DNA of 64,000 bases from Isoetes taiwanensis (GCA_021234155.1 JAJEKV010000574.1:62001-126000); one strand, 5' to 3'. Shown: positions 11,781 to 23,470, counted from the stretch's first letter. Notes: generated from the letters alone by a model not told the origin. Made by a program: numbers and translations.

Positions 11781-11899
11781 GGACGATCTCGAGTCTACAC
11801 CACTGTCGACGAGGAGGCTCCGAAGTATATTCACGGTGCATCCCATATCTTTGCGACCATTGAGCCGGCAATCTTTGAAAGTCACCTGCCCAATTTATT

Positions 11900-12010
11900 T
11901 CCACTATAGGTCAAGTAGACAAGAAGCCTTTCATAATTCTTATGGATACGGGAAGTACACATAATTTTGCTTCTCCTATAATGGCCAGTGTTTGCAACTT
12001 GAGACTTTGA
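11900..12010 (+). pseudogene. Chromovirus protease active-site region
   Basis: At 11912-12000 one frame reads VDKKPFIILMDTGSTHNF followed by ASPIMASVC. DTGS is the retropepsin catalytic motif. The surrounding frame is broken on both sides. Confidence 0.8.
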
Positions 12011-12539
12011 GATCCCGATCGAAACCTGTGACTTTAGCCGATTGGTAAGATCGGACATACAAGCGGTAGTCGCATTAACCTCAAAATGCGGCTACCAGCG
12101 CCCGGTGGCATTGGGTGCCGAGTTAATGGATATTGGTAAATATGATCCGATTGTTGGCATGGAATTCTTGGCATCCGCAAAGGCCAATATAGACCGCTAA
12201 AAAACGGGGAGGTTACCTTCAACGCAGACTAATGGAGCCAGCGTAACTATAAAAGGTGATCCATTAAACCCTATTATCAAATCTATGTCCATCGAGGCGG
12301 TTAAATAAGGCTATACGCAAGGATAAGCTACTTTGCGTCATCAGACTCGCATCCATTGAGTCAGAGCTAAACCGAAGCAAATAGTTGATGCGTTGCCGAG
12401 AGCATTGCTAATCTTCTCAGGGAATTTAGCGATCTCTTCCCAGACGAGATCCAGAAACTTCCTCCATTCAGAGGGGTAGAATGTGAGATAGCTTTGAAAT
12501 CAGGTACTAAGCCTACCAGTAAGGCCCCGTACCGTATGA

Positions 12540-13197
12540 GTCCCCCCTGAGTTGGCAGAGCTTAAGAAGCAACTTCGGGAGTTACTAAACCTAGGCTTCA
12601 TTAGGCCTAGTGTTTTTTTTGCGCCCTATCCTTTTCGTTAAGAAGAAGGATGGCTCCTTGAGGATGTGTATTGATTATCGGCAGCTCAATAAGCATACGA
12701 TCAAGAATCGCTATGCTTTACCTAGAGCAGACGATCTTATGGACCAGTTGCAAGGGGCCAAGTACTTCTCAAAGATTGACTTACGCTCCGGATATCACCA
12801 GATAAGAATTAAAGAAGAGGGCATCCATGAGTGCGCTGCCGCGACTAGATATGGGCATTATGAGTTTACCGTTATGCCCTTTGGATTAACTAATGCCCCG
12901 CAACTTTTATGCGGTTAATGAATGATATCTTCCGACAATACTTGGATGATTTTGTTGTTATTTTCTTTGACGACATTCTCAACTATAGTAAGACCACGGA
13001 GGAGCATGAGAAACATCTTGGTTGGTCCCTCTGAAGCAAAAAGACGCCACCGACTCTTTGCCAAGTTCTCTAAGTGCAAGTTTGCCACTCCCAAGGTGGA
13101 TTATTTAGGCCATGTCATTTTGAGGAATTTACTCAGACCCGGCAAAAATAGAAGCGATCAAGGATTGGCCCATTCAGGTAATGTTTTGGAGGTCCGA
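12540..13197 (+). pseudogene. Chromovirus reverse transcriptase, first part
   Basis: RT motifs follow in order: [36 protein letters not shown], and [18 protein letters not shown] one-base shift after 12905 then gives [14 protein letters not shown], where YLDD is the polymerase active site and FDDIL a variant of the usual Y-S-K region. KCKFATPKVDYLGHVI follows, and the frame runs to LEVR at the MITE boundary. Several frameshifts make it non-functional. Confidence 0.9.
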
Positions 13198-13470
13198 GGG
13201 TGAAAGCATGTTGGGGCCTACATAAAAAAATTACCAAAAGGTACTTTTCGTGGTACATGTGCAAGTACATAATTGTATTTTAAAGTACCTAGACTACAAG
13301 ATTGACTAAAAGAAATTGTGTTATGTTCAAGAGTAGTAGTACTTACATGTTGTAAGGTACTTTGTAATGTCAAGAAGATGTTAAGAACTCAAATATATCA
13401 TCGTCTTTGACTACCCAGAGTATTTTCCAGGTAGTTTCCAAAACATGTAGGCCCTAACATGCTCTTACCC
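13198..13470. mobile_element. MITE (273 bp) inserted in the chromovirus RT-RNase H
   Basis: The ends are inverted repeats: GGGTGAAAGCATGTTGGGGC at the left, and the reverse complement GGGTAAGAGCATGTTAGGGC at the right, continuing CCTACAT in both (about 26 bp, 3-4 mismatches). CCGA occurs directly on each side (13194-13197 and 13471-13474). Removing the element and one CCGA restores GTC CGA AGT TTT TTG, that is VRSFLGLAGYY, the conserved gypsy reading. The interior is AT-rich, with no coding frame. Superfamily was not assigned; the 4-bp duplication is unusual. Confidence 0.85.
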
Positions 13471-14035
13471 CCGAAGTTTTTTGGGATTAGCAGGATATTA
13501 CCGTAAGTTTGTTAAGGATTTCGCAAAGATTGCAGCACCTCTTACCGATCTTACGAAGCATGAGAAAGTGAAGGATTGGATTGAGCATTGGAAAGCAAAG
13601 GTCCAGCGAAGTTTCCAGAAGCTTAAGGATGCTTTGACCTCTGCACCAGTCCTCACCTTGCCAGACCCGGACAAGGATAAACTAGTAGCAACAGATGCCA
13701 GTAAGATTGCTACCGGTGGAGTCCTAATGCAGGAGGGGAGGGTTATTGCCTATGATTCAAAGAAAATGAATGAGACTGAACAACGATACCTTACCCATGA
13801 TCAGGAGTTGTTGGCCGTTGTCCGCGCTCTGCGTATATGGAGACACTACCTTCTTGGTAGAAGATTTCAGCTTTATATGGACCATCAGAATCTCCGTTAT
13901 CTATCAACCCAGCCGAATCTCAACCTCCGTCAGAGAAGATGGATGGAATTTATAGAGGAGTATGATTTTGAAATTATGTATAAAAGCTAGGGAAAACACA
14001 ATGTGGTTCTTGAATGCGTTGTCACGCCATCCCTT
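13471..14035 (+). pseudogene. Chromovirus RT thumb and RNase H
   Basis: After the MITE the frame reads GLAGYYRKFVKDFAKIAAPL (RT connection), then the RNase H domain: LVATDASKIATGGVLMQ with the first catalytic Asp, TEQRYLTHDQELLAVVRAL with the Glu region, and FQLYMDHQNLRYL with the DH motif. It is open for 169 codons to a TAG near 13988, where a lysine-rich KSGKHN-type motif is expected; NALSRHPLV resumes in another frame. Confidence 0.9.
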
Positions 14036-15255
14036 GGTAACCCGAACCCATTGTAATGCAATTTCCACACTCACTAGTGAGTTCGGAAAACAGATAGAGC
14101 AGACCTTGGCCACAGATCCAGAATTTCGTGAAGTGTGGGATAGTTTGGCTAAGGAGGCACGCACAGATAAAGAACGTGAGGCTTTCCGTTCGTATAAGAA
14201 AGAGGGCAATTTGTTATATTACAAAGATAAGTTGTGTGTACATGAGACTTCAGGAGTACGTAAGCTTATTCTCCATGATACACACAACAGCCCTATAGCT
14301 GGACATGCAGGTTTCATGAAGACCTACTTTAAGATCCGCTCCGGTTATTTTTGCCGTAGTATGAAGAAGGACATTGCCAGGTATTTAGCGATTGTCGGTG
14401 TGTCAACAAACCAAAGGTCGAGCAATTAAGGATTCAGGAGAATTGCAACCTCTGGATGTGCCCAATGCCAAATGGGAAGTGATAACCATGGATTTCATTG
14501 TGGGCCTTCCACGTACTCTCCGTGGATATGATGCATTGATGGTAGTGGTCGACAAATTGTCGAAAATGGCTCATTTCTTGCCATGTCGTACCACGGATAC
14601 GAGCCGATATACCGCTTTCTTTGTTTACAAAGGAGATCTTGATTGCATGGAATGCCACGAGTTATCGTATCCGACGAGGATCCCAAATCGGTAAGTGCAT
14701 TCTGGAAAGATTTCTTTGCCACCATCCAAACCAAGCTTGCTATGAGTACGGCATATTATCCTCAGACGGATGGTCAGACAGAGCGTACCAATCGCATTAT
14801 AGAGGATATGCTACGAAGTTATGTGTGGAGTAAGCAATCACAATGGGCTGACTATATTTATTTCGTCGAAAGTGTAATAGCATGAAACAGGAGTCTTCTA
14901 AAATGTCTCCCTTCATTATAAATTATGGTTATCAATGCCTTACTCCCGACAGATGGCATAATCCCGTTTCTAAAGTGGAAGTTTCTCAACAACTCCTCTT
15001 GGAAATGCAAGCTTTGGTTGAAGAAGTTCGTGGCTACTTATTGGCTGCACGCAGTCGTCAGAAGAGTGTTGCGGATAAGCGCAGGACCCCACGAGTCTTC
15101 CAGGTGGGCGAATCAGTTTGGCTCAAGATTAAGGTTAAACAAGCCAAGCTTAAGATTGGTAACTGCAAGAAGCTGGCACCCAAATGGGCTGGGCCGTTCA
15201 AGATCATTGAACGTATTGGAGAACAGGCATATCGCTTGGATTTGCCACCCGCTTG
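14036..15255 (+). pseudogene. Chromovirus integrase
   Basis: The zinc finger lies at about 14275-14410 (HDTHNSPIAGHAGFMKTYF, with the Cys pair distorted). The core begins WEVITMDFIVGLPRTLRGYD with the first Asp. The second Asp is in VIVSDEDPKSVSAFWKDFF and the Glu in AYYPQTDGQTERTNR. The C-terminal part contains VGESVWLKIKVKQAKLKIGN and LAPKWAGPFKIIERIG (the GPF-type motif). At least three frameshifts separate these pieces. Confidence 0.9.
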
Positions 15256-15329
15256 AAGATCCACAAGGTCTTTCCGTGAGCCTTCAAGCAACATACCCCG
15301 GATCGGAGGAGATCTTGGATACACCCACC

Positions 15330-15563
15330 CTCCTTGAAATGACAGAAGAGCATTTAGATATAGTGCCTGAAGCTCTTCTTGATCGAGCTTATAAGCAGAC
15401 CAGAAGGACTCAAATGCTGCAATACTTAGTCAAGTGGAAGCACTTACCAGTTGAGGATGCTACGTGGGTGATGAAGATAGACCTTGAGAAGCACTATCCA
15501 GACTTCATGCGGGAATCTCGTGGGCGCACCATCAACGATGCTATCAACCCGCACCGGTGGTAA
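15330..15563 (+). pseudogene. Chromodomain of the chromovirus integrase
   Basis: The final frame reads VPEALLDRAYKQTRRTQMLQ then YLVKWKHLPVEDATWV and LEKHYPDF. This is the usual gypsy chromodomain pattern (IL-D-R, L-VKW--L--EDATW, YP-F), which in such elements helps direct integration to particular chromatin. The frame ends at a TAA at 15561. Confidence 0.85.
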
Positions 15564-16218
15564 GCTTGAAGGCTTCATTTAGAATCATCAATGAGGGGTA
15601 GATGCATCGTGGTTAACAATAGTTACCGATGATGAGATCACCTTTGTGTTCTCTAGGACGTGGTGTATTGTCAATGTTGGCATGACCGGGAATTGCTAGG
15701 AAAGCATGTAGTTCATAGGCCGCGTTCATCTCGGCTATAATGGGAACTTGGCCATTCCTTACGCAAGCAATGAATTGTGAACCATAGGCATGATAGGTTC
15801 CCTTGTAGATAGGTTTTCCTTTTATTTCTTATAGGGGGTAGTCCCTTCAACCACAACCTACTTATATTATCTATATATACTGATGTATTGACATGTGCGG
15901 GCCCGTGTGGCAAAGACGTGACTTGTCCATGTATAGAGGGTTCTTGATGGCCTTCTCGGGTTTTCTCTTGCCTACATGTGTTACCTTTTTCTCACTGCAA
16001 TCTTTGATACTGGACTTCGGTCCTTGAACCTTTGTCTTATTATAATCATGTGAAATGCACCTTGGTGCTTAAACTCTTATATGCTTTTAACTTTAATGTT
16101 ATTACCTTCGGAAATAAGGAATTACCTTCCTTTCTTATGTATAATTTCTTATATTTCAGTTTCTTCGAGTATGCACCACTTGTTTAGCTACCCCAATGCT
16201 GAGGACAGCATTATTTCT
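15564..16218 (+). other. Chromovirus 3' untranslated region
   Basis: Non-coding sequence between the chromodomain stop and the polypurine tract. No gene seen. Confidence 0.5.
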
Positions 16219-16231
16219 AAGGGGGGAAGAA
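16219..16231 (+). promoter_or_regulatory. Polypurine tract
   Basis: AAGGGGGGAAGAA stands directly before TGTGACGTTCC, the start of the 3' LTR. It is the expected plus-strand primer of the chromovirus. Confidence 0.8.
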
Positions 16232-16735
16232 TGTGACGTTCCACGTATTTATACGATATATATATAAATATACTGACACGTCACACAGTAAAGATACGCC
16301 ACCATGGGGTATTTTAACCTAGGGGGTTGACCTAAAAGGGATTAATTTAGCTATGCTAAATTAGTAAAGGGGTCATTAAAGGTTAATTACCTATAATTAA
16401 GGAAGCATTATATAATTAACTCAATTAAGTTAATTAAGTTAGGATAATTGATTAATTAGGAAGGTGCCACCTGGCCAAATTCGATTGGCCAGTAGGAGAA
16501 TGCTAACTTGGGGCATCAAATTGGATCCCTATCCCATTTGGATCCCCAAATCAAACCAAGAGGAGAAGCTGCTGAGCGCCCAAGTTGCTTGAGGATGGAG
16601 ATGCCACATGATAATGGATCTAGCAGAAATTCGGGTTAGTGGATAGACTAGCTTGATATCTCTAGGGCTAGCGCTTCGGTCAGTCTTCTCTGGTTGTTTT
16701 TGTTTAGGATTAACCCTTCTTTGATACTTAGGATG
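16232..16735 (+). repeat. Truncated 3' LTR of the chromovirus
   Basis: Begins TGTGACGTTCCACG after the polypurine tract and contains AT-rich sequence with many TTAATTA blocks. The right limit is set by the appearance of copia RNase H coding sequence and is uncertain by some tens of bases. Confidence 0.6.
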
Positions 16736-17164
16736 CTACTTATGTTAGGAGGTGGACCAATAAGCTGGAGAAGCAAAAAACAATCCTCAGTAGCACTTTC
16801 TACAGCTGAAGCAGAGTATTCAACATCAACCTTAGCAGCAAAAGAGATTGTTTGGACCAGAAGGATGCTGGATGAGTTGAGAATAAAGCAAAAGGTACAA
16901 ACTATACTTTACAGTGACAGTAAGAGTTGCATTGCCATGGCTAAAAACCCTGTTATGCATGAGAGAACAAAACATATTGAAATGAAAATGCATTTCATTA
17001 GAGACATGGTTAACAAAAATATTATTGAGCTTGAGCATATCAAATCTGAAGAACAACTGGCTGACATTCTAACCAAGGTGCTGAGCAGTAACAGGTTCAA
17101 CATGCTGACAGAAAGAATAAGCTGCAGGGAAAAATGCAAGGAAAAGGGTCGAAATAATTGCTGA
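16736..17164 (+). pseudogene. Ty1/copia RNase H (3' end of pol)
   Basis: The frame reads SWRSKKQSSVALSTAEAEY, then SDSKSCIAMAKNPVMHERTK, HIEMKMHFIRDMV and SEEQLADILTK, the characteristic C-terminal RNase H of plant copia polyproteins. It is intact to its stop at 17162. The 5' part of the domain (GYCDADWA-type motif) and the rest of pol are missing, so this is a truncated element joined to the chromovirus LTR. Confidence 0.95.
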
Positions 17165-17208
17165 CTGCTACTTGTTATTATTGGTTGAGTAAGTGTGCAA
17201 ATGATGAA

Positions 17209-17357
17209 GATCTTGACTGCACAAACATTGAAGTTTACATAGTCTGACTATGAGAAGCAGTGGCAGTAGGCAGACTGTATTAAGATCTTGACTGCACAAA
17301 CATTCAAGTTCACATAGTCTGCTTATGAGAAGCAGTGGCAGTAGGCAGACTGTATTG
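17209..17357 (+). repeat. 74-bp tandem duplication in the copia 3' region
   Basis: AGATCTTGACTGCACAAACA... is repeated at 17209 and 17283, each copy ending GGCAGTAGGCAGACTGTATT. It lies between the pol stop and the LTR. Confidence 0.8.
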
Positions 17358-17464
17358 ACCATAGTGGGAGATAGGTTGATTGTTGAATTAATCTAAAATG
17401 CAGGAGCTAAACTATGGTGTGAACAGTAACAGGATCTATGTAAAATTATGAGGTGAAAGGGGAA

Positions 17465-18263
17465 TGTTAGGAAATGAATGCTTTCCTAAGTTCACCTCAT
17501 AATAGGAGGCAACTGCAGAACAAATGTGTTTACTTAAACATAATGTTGGTGTGCTCACAGAACATGTTGAGTTATAATGACGAGTTTACTGAACATGCAG
17601 AATTGTTATGGTGATGAACAGTTTACATGCATTGAGCAGATTAAGTACCAAAGATACAAGGTCTAGGGGAAAGAATCTGGTGAAGAGTTTTCACTATGCA
17701 TTTTTGGAACTAAAGCCTAGTGCTGAGATTTGGAACCTTGGTACTAAGGTTCATGGGTTCTAGGTTAATGGTTGAGACGTTATATTAATGTCATATATTG
17801 TTAAGGTTTTAACCATTGACGATTTTATGCCGAAGACCTAGTCAAGGTTGAAATAGAAAGCTTATCCTGGAGGGAAAAGCTTAGATCTATTTTTGTAAAT
17901 ACAGGACGGTCGAATGAAGTTGCAGAGCGGATCGGTAGTCTCCATGACCGCCGGATCCCTGTAAATAAAACCAAATAGAATGATTGAATAACTAAGCTCG
18001 ATTCACTGAAGAATATTGGCAGAGTTCGTAAGGTAAATTTGCTTATATTTGTTTAACGAAATATTTGCAATATGAGATCATTTGAATGACCTTTGAAGAC
18101 CATTGGTAAGTGAATAGTGTTTTCTTATGGTTGTATATTTCCATATAACACAATCATGAATGGAAGATATAATGAAGGGGAAGTGTATTTAAATCATAAT
18201 CTATGGAGTACTTTGGGATTTATATTATGATCTACATTCTATCTAGGAGTAAATAATCTAACA
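17465..18263 (+). repeat. Copia 3' LTR (799 bp)
   Basis: Starts TGTTAGGAAATG straight after the purine-rich tract GGTGAAAGGGGAA and ends AATAATCTAACA, giving the TG..CA ends with a 6-bp TGTTAG/CTAACA inverted repeat. No second LTR is in the window, so the 5' part of the element is lost. Confidence 0.8.
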
Positions 18264-19790
18264 ACTTCCACTTAGGTAGCTAAAAACATAACCTATCTCG
18301 AATAGAGGTATGTTTCACCACTTGTGTTAGCATAGCTTCACATATAGCTTTAGAGTACTTAGCTCCTTCCAAGCTCAGAATGCCAACAAAATGGTGGGCC
18401 AATCCTCCATCTCAAGAAACTCAATTACTATGTCTGAAGAAACTTGCTTCTCTTTGGCTTCTCTAACTCAAAAAAGTCATGCATGTAGGACAATGTTTTC
18501 TTTATTCTTTTATAATATGTTACATGTAACTAAATACTGCATGTACGTATCCATATTTGAAATAAGCCTTTAATAAGCTGGTCGTGCATGAAAAGCAACT
18601 CCACTTTGAGCAGGATTTTGTGAATAAGAATCACAAGCCAGTCAAAGGTTATGCATCAGAGAGAACTTCTCTCAAACGGAGGTTATCTTGGCTTTGTAGG
18701 TCAATAATTTAGAAATGTTGCCCTCATTCTGATATGTTTTATGTATTTTGCAATGACTATAGTAGATGTTTGGAAATTAGAACATGGATGTAATAGGGAG
18801 ACATCCACTAGAATTGATATTTCAAGGAATTTGGGAATGCAGATGGAGTGGTCATGTTGTGAATTCGCCTGGGGCTCCAGTTCATTCTCAGACAACGTCG
18901 ACTTTAAGAGGCAAGCATTTTGTTGCTATGCTTTTGTTCTGACTTCTCTATTTTGTATTTTTTGCTTTCATATATAGGTATTGTTATGAACTTTAAGAAT
19001 CTCAGTATTCCATAAATGTACATATGAAGTCTGAATTTTAAACATGAAAATATCCAGGCATGTTAAAAGGGATTTTCTGTTACGTCATGTCAGGAACATG
19101 CAAGTATATATCACCATCCAATCTCCTAATATTTTTAAAAGAAAACAATGCTTTCTTACTTTAAAATATGCACTCTTGATACATTCGTGATGATCTTCCT
19201 CATTACAAACGTTTGTTCTTCCTTTATAGGTACCAGGCTTTTGTCCAGTACAAAGCCTTCATCCAGCTCTTACTTCAGCATTTGAGACATGCATAGTCTG
19301 TTTTAATGGTTCAGGCACAAGGGGGATTTCAGGAAATCAAAATAGCTCAAGGTTTAAGTAGATCAACATGCACCTCATCATGTTTGTAAGTCATTGCCCT
19401 CTCCTGTAATTTTCCTATTGTGGCTCAACAACCCAAGACCAGGGCTTTTGTTGTGTTACATCATGACAAACATATTATTTTTGCTATCCATTATAGATCA
19501 ACCAAGCTTTGGTGCGATGAAGATGTCAGATCAGCATGTAATGCATTTGCATCACTGGATCTATGTAAACCTCATCCTGAACAAGCAATCTGATTTCTAT
19601 TTCTTTGGCTTTATGACATTTTGTTCTTCTTTCATGGATGTTTTTCCTTAGGAATCTTTCACTACTTTTATAGTTTACCTCACCTCATGGGTTCTCCATT
19701 TTGTCTCAAAATTGTTGGACCTTAGCTTGAATATTTTCCAGCTGCAAGCAAGGATATAAGCTCGATGATCCTATCAGGGGCTTCTACAAG
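18264..19790. other. AT-rich stretch without an assignable gene
   Basis: No open frame here has a recognisable domain. Two short stretches (about 18810-18915 and 19230-19350) look weakly exon-like, the second preceded by a TTTATAG acceptor-like site and reading VPGFCPVQSLHPALTSAFET in one frame. I cannot name a gene. Confidence 0.35.
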
Positions 19791-19794
19791 TTTC

Positions 19795-20305
19795 TAAAGA
19801 GCTTGCCTAATTTTTTGCTGAACTTCAAGGCAAACATATTAGATGGCACCAGACTCATTGCCTCCATTCGCCAGGACAGGCTCTGTCAATGCTGCCAAAT
19901 GGGAGTCATTGAGGATGAATCTCATACCCTTCAAAGTTGCCCAGCATATGTTCAAATTCGGACGCCGCTTATCTTTGAGTTGGTCGGCACGCCAGCCATT
20001 ACATGTGACATTGAGCACAAAGATCCCGCGGTCTTTGGGATCATACCTTGAGGAGGTTATGGACATGCGAGATCGCCCTATGTCCTCGGGCACACACTTG
20101 ATATGTATATATACATTGATGTATACTTGTATAGTTTGATGACATTCTTATTACGCCACGGTTTTCCCTCGAAAACCCTTGGTGGGGGTTTTTAACCCGA
20201 TAAGTTAAGTTTGTCGCTCATCCTCAATGGGTCCCATAGGCCGATTGGCCTCGATGGACGATAAAAATCATTCTCATTCTCATTCTCATTCTTCTTTTAT
20301 TGTTC
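19795..20305 (+). mobile_element. GC-rich LINE family, copy a: 3' fragment
   Basis: Codes for the C-terminal cysteine-histidine region of the family (RQDRLCQCCQMG, EDESHTLQSCPAYVQIR), a stop, then a 3' UTR. The 3' UTR carries a hairpin-like GGTTTTCCCTCGAAAACC and the conserved end GGGTCCCATAGGCCGATTGG followed by CGATAAAAA and (CATTCT)4. The 5' side is truncated. The same 3' end recurs at 22140-22275, 44320-44387 and, inverted, at 22562-22720 and 56338-56480. Confidence 0.8.
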
Positions 20306-20524
20306 CTAAATTCCTCCTGGCCATAGTCCTACTGAATGTTGATGTAAGCATTATGTTGACAAATTTTACATTCTAGATCATGAAAAGGGATTTGCTTGGT
20401 TGTGTCTAACTCTCTACTTACATAGCCCGACAAATTTTGCATGTTTTGTTTTTGCTGCCATCAAATGTACTACAAAACAAGGAATGCATGAAATTAAGAT
20501 CATAAAGAATGGTGCCTTTTGGAA

Positions 20525-22275
20525 CTCTCAAGCTGGTGCATATGGATTCTGACCCCGACATTCGACCATTGATCACATCTTCACACTCAGGGCCACGGTG
20601 AAGGCAGCGAGGAACCGTCGGGAGGACTGTCTTTTCTTTTTTGTGGACTTTGCAAAAGCTTTTCGACGACGGTATCCGGGAAAAGTTGTGGGTGAGATTG
20701 CACCATCCAGGGCTCCACCTGGATCTGCGAGCGCAATGTCTGGTGTGACGAGATGCACGGCCGCATGCTGTAGGAAGGGCAGTCATTTGTCGTGACATTG
20801 GAGTTAGGGCAAGGTTGTCCTCTCTCCCACACTCTTTGGACTTTACATTGACGGTTGGAAGCCCGGCTTCTTTGCCAATGGGGGGCGGTATCTGACTCTT
20901 GCACCGAGTCATCCCGGCTCATCTATGCGGATGATGTGGACCTCTTGGCCCATACACGGAGGGCATGCAGCACACCTAGATGCAGACACATTTTGCCGTG
21001 CCACGTACATGCGGTCAACTTTGCCAAGACTAAGGTGGTCCTCATATCCTCCTCATCGCCATCCAAAGACCTCCTGGGCCACTTATCAAGGATGGTAGAG
21101 GTCACATCCATCTACAAGTACAGGGGGAATTTCCGCCCTCAATGTATTGGGATGCATCCATTCGCCGAAAGTGACAAGAGGTTGGAAGGCGTTATGCATA
21201 ATGCAAAACAATAGTCCGGCGTAGAAGCCGATGACTAGGGCCACCGGTCCACATTTGTTCCGCACCATCGGTGGAGCAGTTCTTTCAGATGGGGTCCCAG
21301 GTGTGGAGCCCGGTGGTGTCTTTGGCGACTTGGAACGACTTGGAGCAGGTCCGTGAAGGCATTTTTGACGCGGGGCACTTGGGGTCAAGCCCTCGCCCAT
21401 ACTCGGATCTTGTTGCGGAGACAGATTCATGCCCCCGCAAAGATGCGACCTCGATAGATACACATTGTTTATTTCCGGAAGGTGGCGGCAAAGATGGGCG
21501 ATGCTCGGCTCCCCGCACTTGGCTTTACGCCAGGGCTGCATGAGTCCCAAGAACGACTTAGGGCTTGTTGGAAGGACAAGAGAGCCCGGTGTGGTCGCTA
21601 CCGAACGAGAGGCACATAGGTGCATCCAGTGCACATGACGGCCGGAATAGGGCCGAGGGGTACTTGGACTTGTTTCCGTGTGGAAGCCACGGGACCACAA
21701 TGCTGGAACAGTAAAGATGGCACACTACAAACAACACATAAACCCCACCGGTTCGAGGCCCACGCTCTACTGCTTCTCAGTTGCCCATGAAGAAGCGAAG
21801 ATCATCGGTAGGTTCATTCGAGGGGCCCACCATCTTCGGCTTGAGACGGTCGGTGGATTGAGAGCCGCGCCAGGACAGGCTTTGTCGGTGTTGCCCGGGG
21901 TTGTTGGACGATGAAAGCCATGCCTTCGGTATCCGACCTATAGTCGGATCGGGCTCGCTACACCCTCTTGGTGCGACCTAGTTACGCCCACCCAGACGAG
22001 CTACTCAAGTCGCCGTCGATTCGATCCTTGGCTCCTACCTCCGGGGAGGTTTTGGATCTGGACGGACTCACCTCGTCCCCGCATGTCTACCGAGGTGCGG
22101 AAATTCATATGTATATGTATATTTGTTGTTGCCCGTTGAGCTTGTTGTTTTGACGATTTTTCCCTCGTAAAGGGATTTTTTAATCAGAGTAGCAACGACT
22201 TCTTGCACCCGTAATTTGGGTTCCATAGGCCGATGGGCCTCCGCGGACGATAAAAGAACCTTCCTTCCTTAAGTC
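20525..22275 (+). mobile_element. GC-rich LINE family, copy b: RT to 3' end, degenerate
   Basis: A 5'-truncated LINE. The RT begins CLFFFVDFAKAF near 20628. The active site is intact as SRLIYADDVDLLA near 20915, followed by VNFAKTKVVLISS. Later sequence matches other copies (GPGLLDDESHAFGI-type region near 21880-21930), and the 3' UTR ends GGTTCCATAGGCCGATGGGC then CGATAAAA and a (CCTT)3 tail. The frames are broken in many places. GC content is clearly higher than in the flanks. No convincing target-site duplication found. Confidence 0.85.
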
Positions 22276-22528
22276 ACAAAATGTTACTTTCAATTGTGGA
22301 ATTTAAAACCCAAGTCTTAGTATGGAAGGACTAGGCCAGCATGATACAAGCATTACAATAATGTGTATTCAATCGAGATACATTTAGCTGTTGTGATAAA
22401 TTCCTCCAATTTAATAAAGATTACCTTAGTATCAAAAACAAGCTTTTAATGTTGTGAGAAATTCTACGAATTATATGAGAGATTACCTTAGTTATGAAAC
22501 GTGCGGAAAAGCTGCCGATAACCAAACA

Positions 22529-22561
22529 TATGATTAGATAAATACAAAAATAAACTTTAGA
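22529..22561. repeat. Target-site duplication, left copy (33 bp)
   Basis: TATGATTAGATAAATACAAA... matches 23471-23503 except for one G/A difference. It touches the microsatellite tail of LINE copy c. Confidence 0.85.
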
Positions 22562-23470
22562 ATAGAATAGAATAGAATATGATTTTATCGCCCACTTGAG
22601 ACCAACCGCCTATGGGACCCAAGTACAAAGAGAGAGCAAACAGCGACATTACTACGGGATTAAAAACCCGCCACCAAGGGTTTTGAGGAAAACCTTAGTA
22701 GCAATAAGGATCTTTGACATCTATACCTGATTATATACATAATCACAAGTACAACCGAGGTTAATGCCGGACGGGGGCATAAGCGAAGTCGTATCTATTA
22801 CCTCCAGGAGGTACGATCCCAACAAGCCTACAGAGGCCGTGCTCGAAGAACTTCGTGCAAGGCCTGGGGATGGGGCACAACTATCTGAGCATCCGGGATA
22901 TGCTTTCGTCTACGGACAGCCCCCCCGGAGGCGTGGACTTTCATCCTCAATGGCACCCCGCTGACAAAGACTCACTCGCCCTCACGCTGGCTCGAATCCA
23001 TCTCCCCCGTCTCAACGCGGAGGTGGTGTGCACTGTCTTGAATGGGAAGCAATCACCCCGCTTTTTCATGGGTAGATGGGTGCAGGTAGTGGTGTGGGCC
23101 CCTCGTGAGCATGGGATTGACCATTACGCTGTCGATAATTTGCCACCTTGACATGTGACAGGCCTCTGTGATCCCAAAGCTTGGCCATGAAGCAAGCATC
23201 AAATCGCTTGCTTCAAGGCGTAGCGTTCCTTGGTGTATGCACCGGGTCCACATCCGTGTGCCCGCACATTCCATAGCGAGAACCACCGGGCTTGCTTGTC
23301 TTTCCAAAGAAGCTTTGAGTCATCTGCTTGGACCCATCGCCCATCGCCAAAGCAAGGTTGGGCGGGCTTCATCCATAGCCACAACCTTCGGAAGTAAATA
23401 ATGTGGCGTTCAGTAGCGACCCTCTGTAATGGAAGGAAGCCTGTAGAGACATATGGTATTTGTGTCAACT
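22562..23470 (-). mobile_element. GC-rich LINE family, copy c: 5'-truncated, with long target-site duplication
   Basis: On the minus strand the copy ends with the family 3' UTR: a hairpin-like TTTTCCTCAAAACCC block, GGGTCCCATAGGCGGTTGG, then CGATAAAAT and (ATTCT)4. The coding part is degenerate C-terminal sequence, about 0.75 kb. It is bracketed by 33-bp direct repeats (22529-22561 and 23471-23503) with one mismatch. A 27-bp segment copied from the right flank sits between the LINE 5' end and the right repeat. Confidence 0.8.

Larger units (their letters stand above)
10574..16735 (+). mobile_element. Degenerate Ty3/gypsy chromovirus (chromodomain element)
   Basis: The order PBS, gag, protease, RT, RNase H, integrase, chromodomain, polypurine tract and start of a 3' LTR is complete, so this was a full element. 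Every domain is present in recognisable form but spread over several frames, with many frameshifts and stops. The RT-RNase H part is split by a MITE at 13198-13470. The 5' LTR is a remnant and the 3' LTR is cut by a copia fragment near 16736. The chromodomain and the GGGGGGAAGAATG polypurine tract resemble the Tekay/Del branch. Confidence 0.9.
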
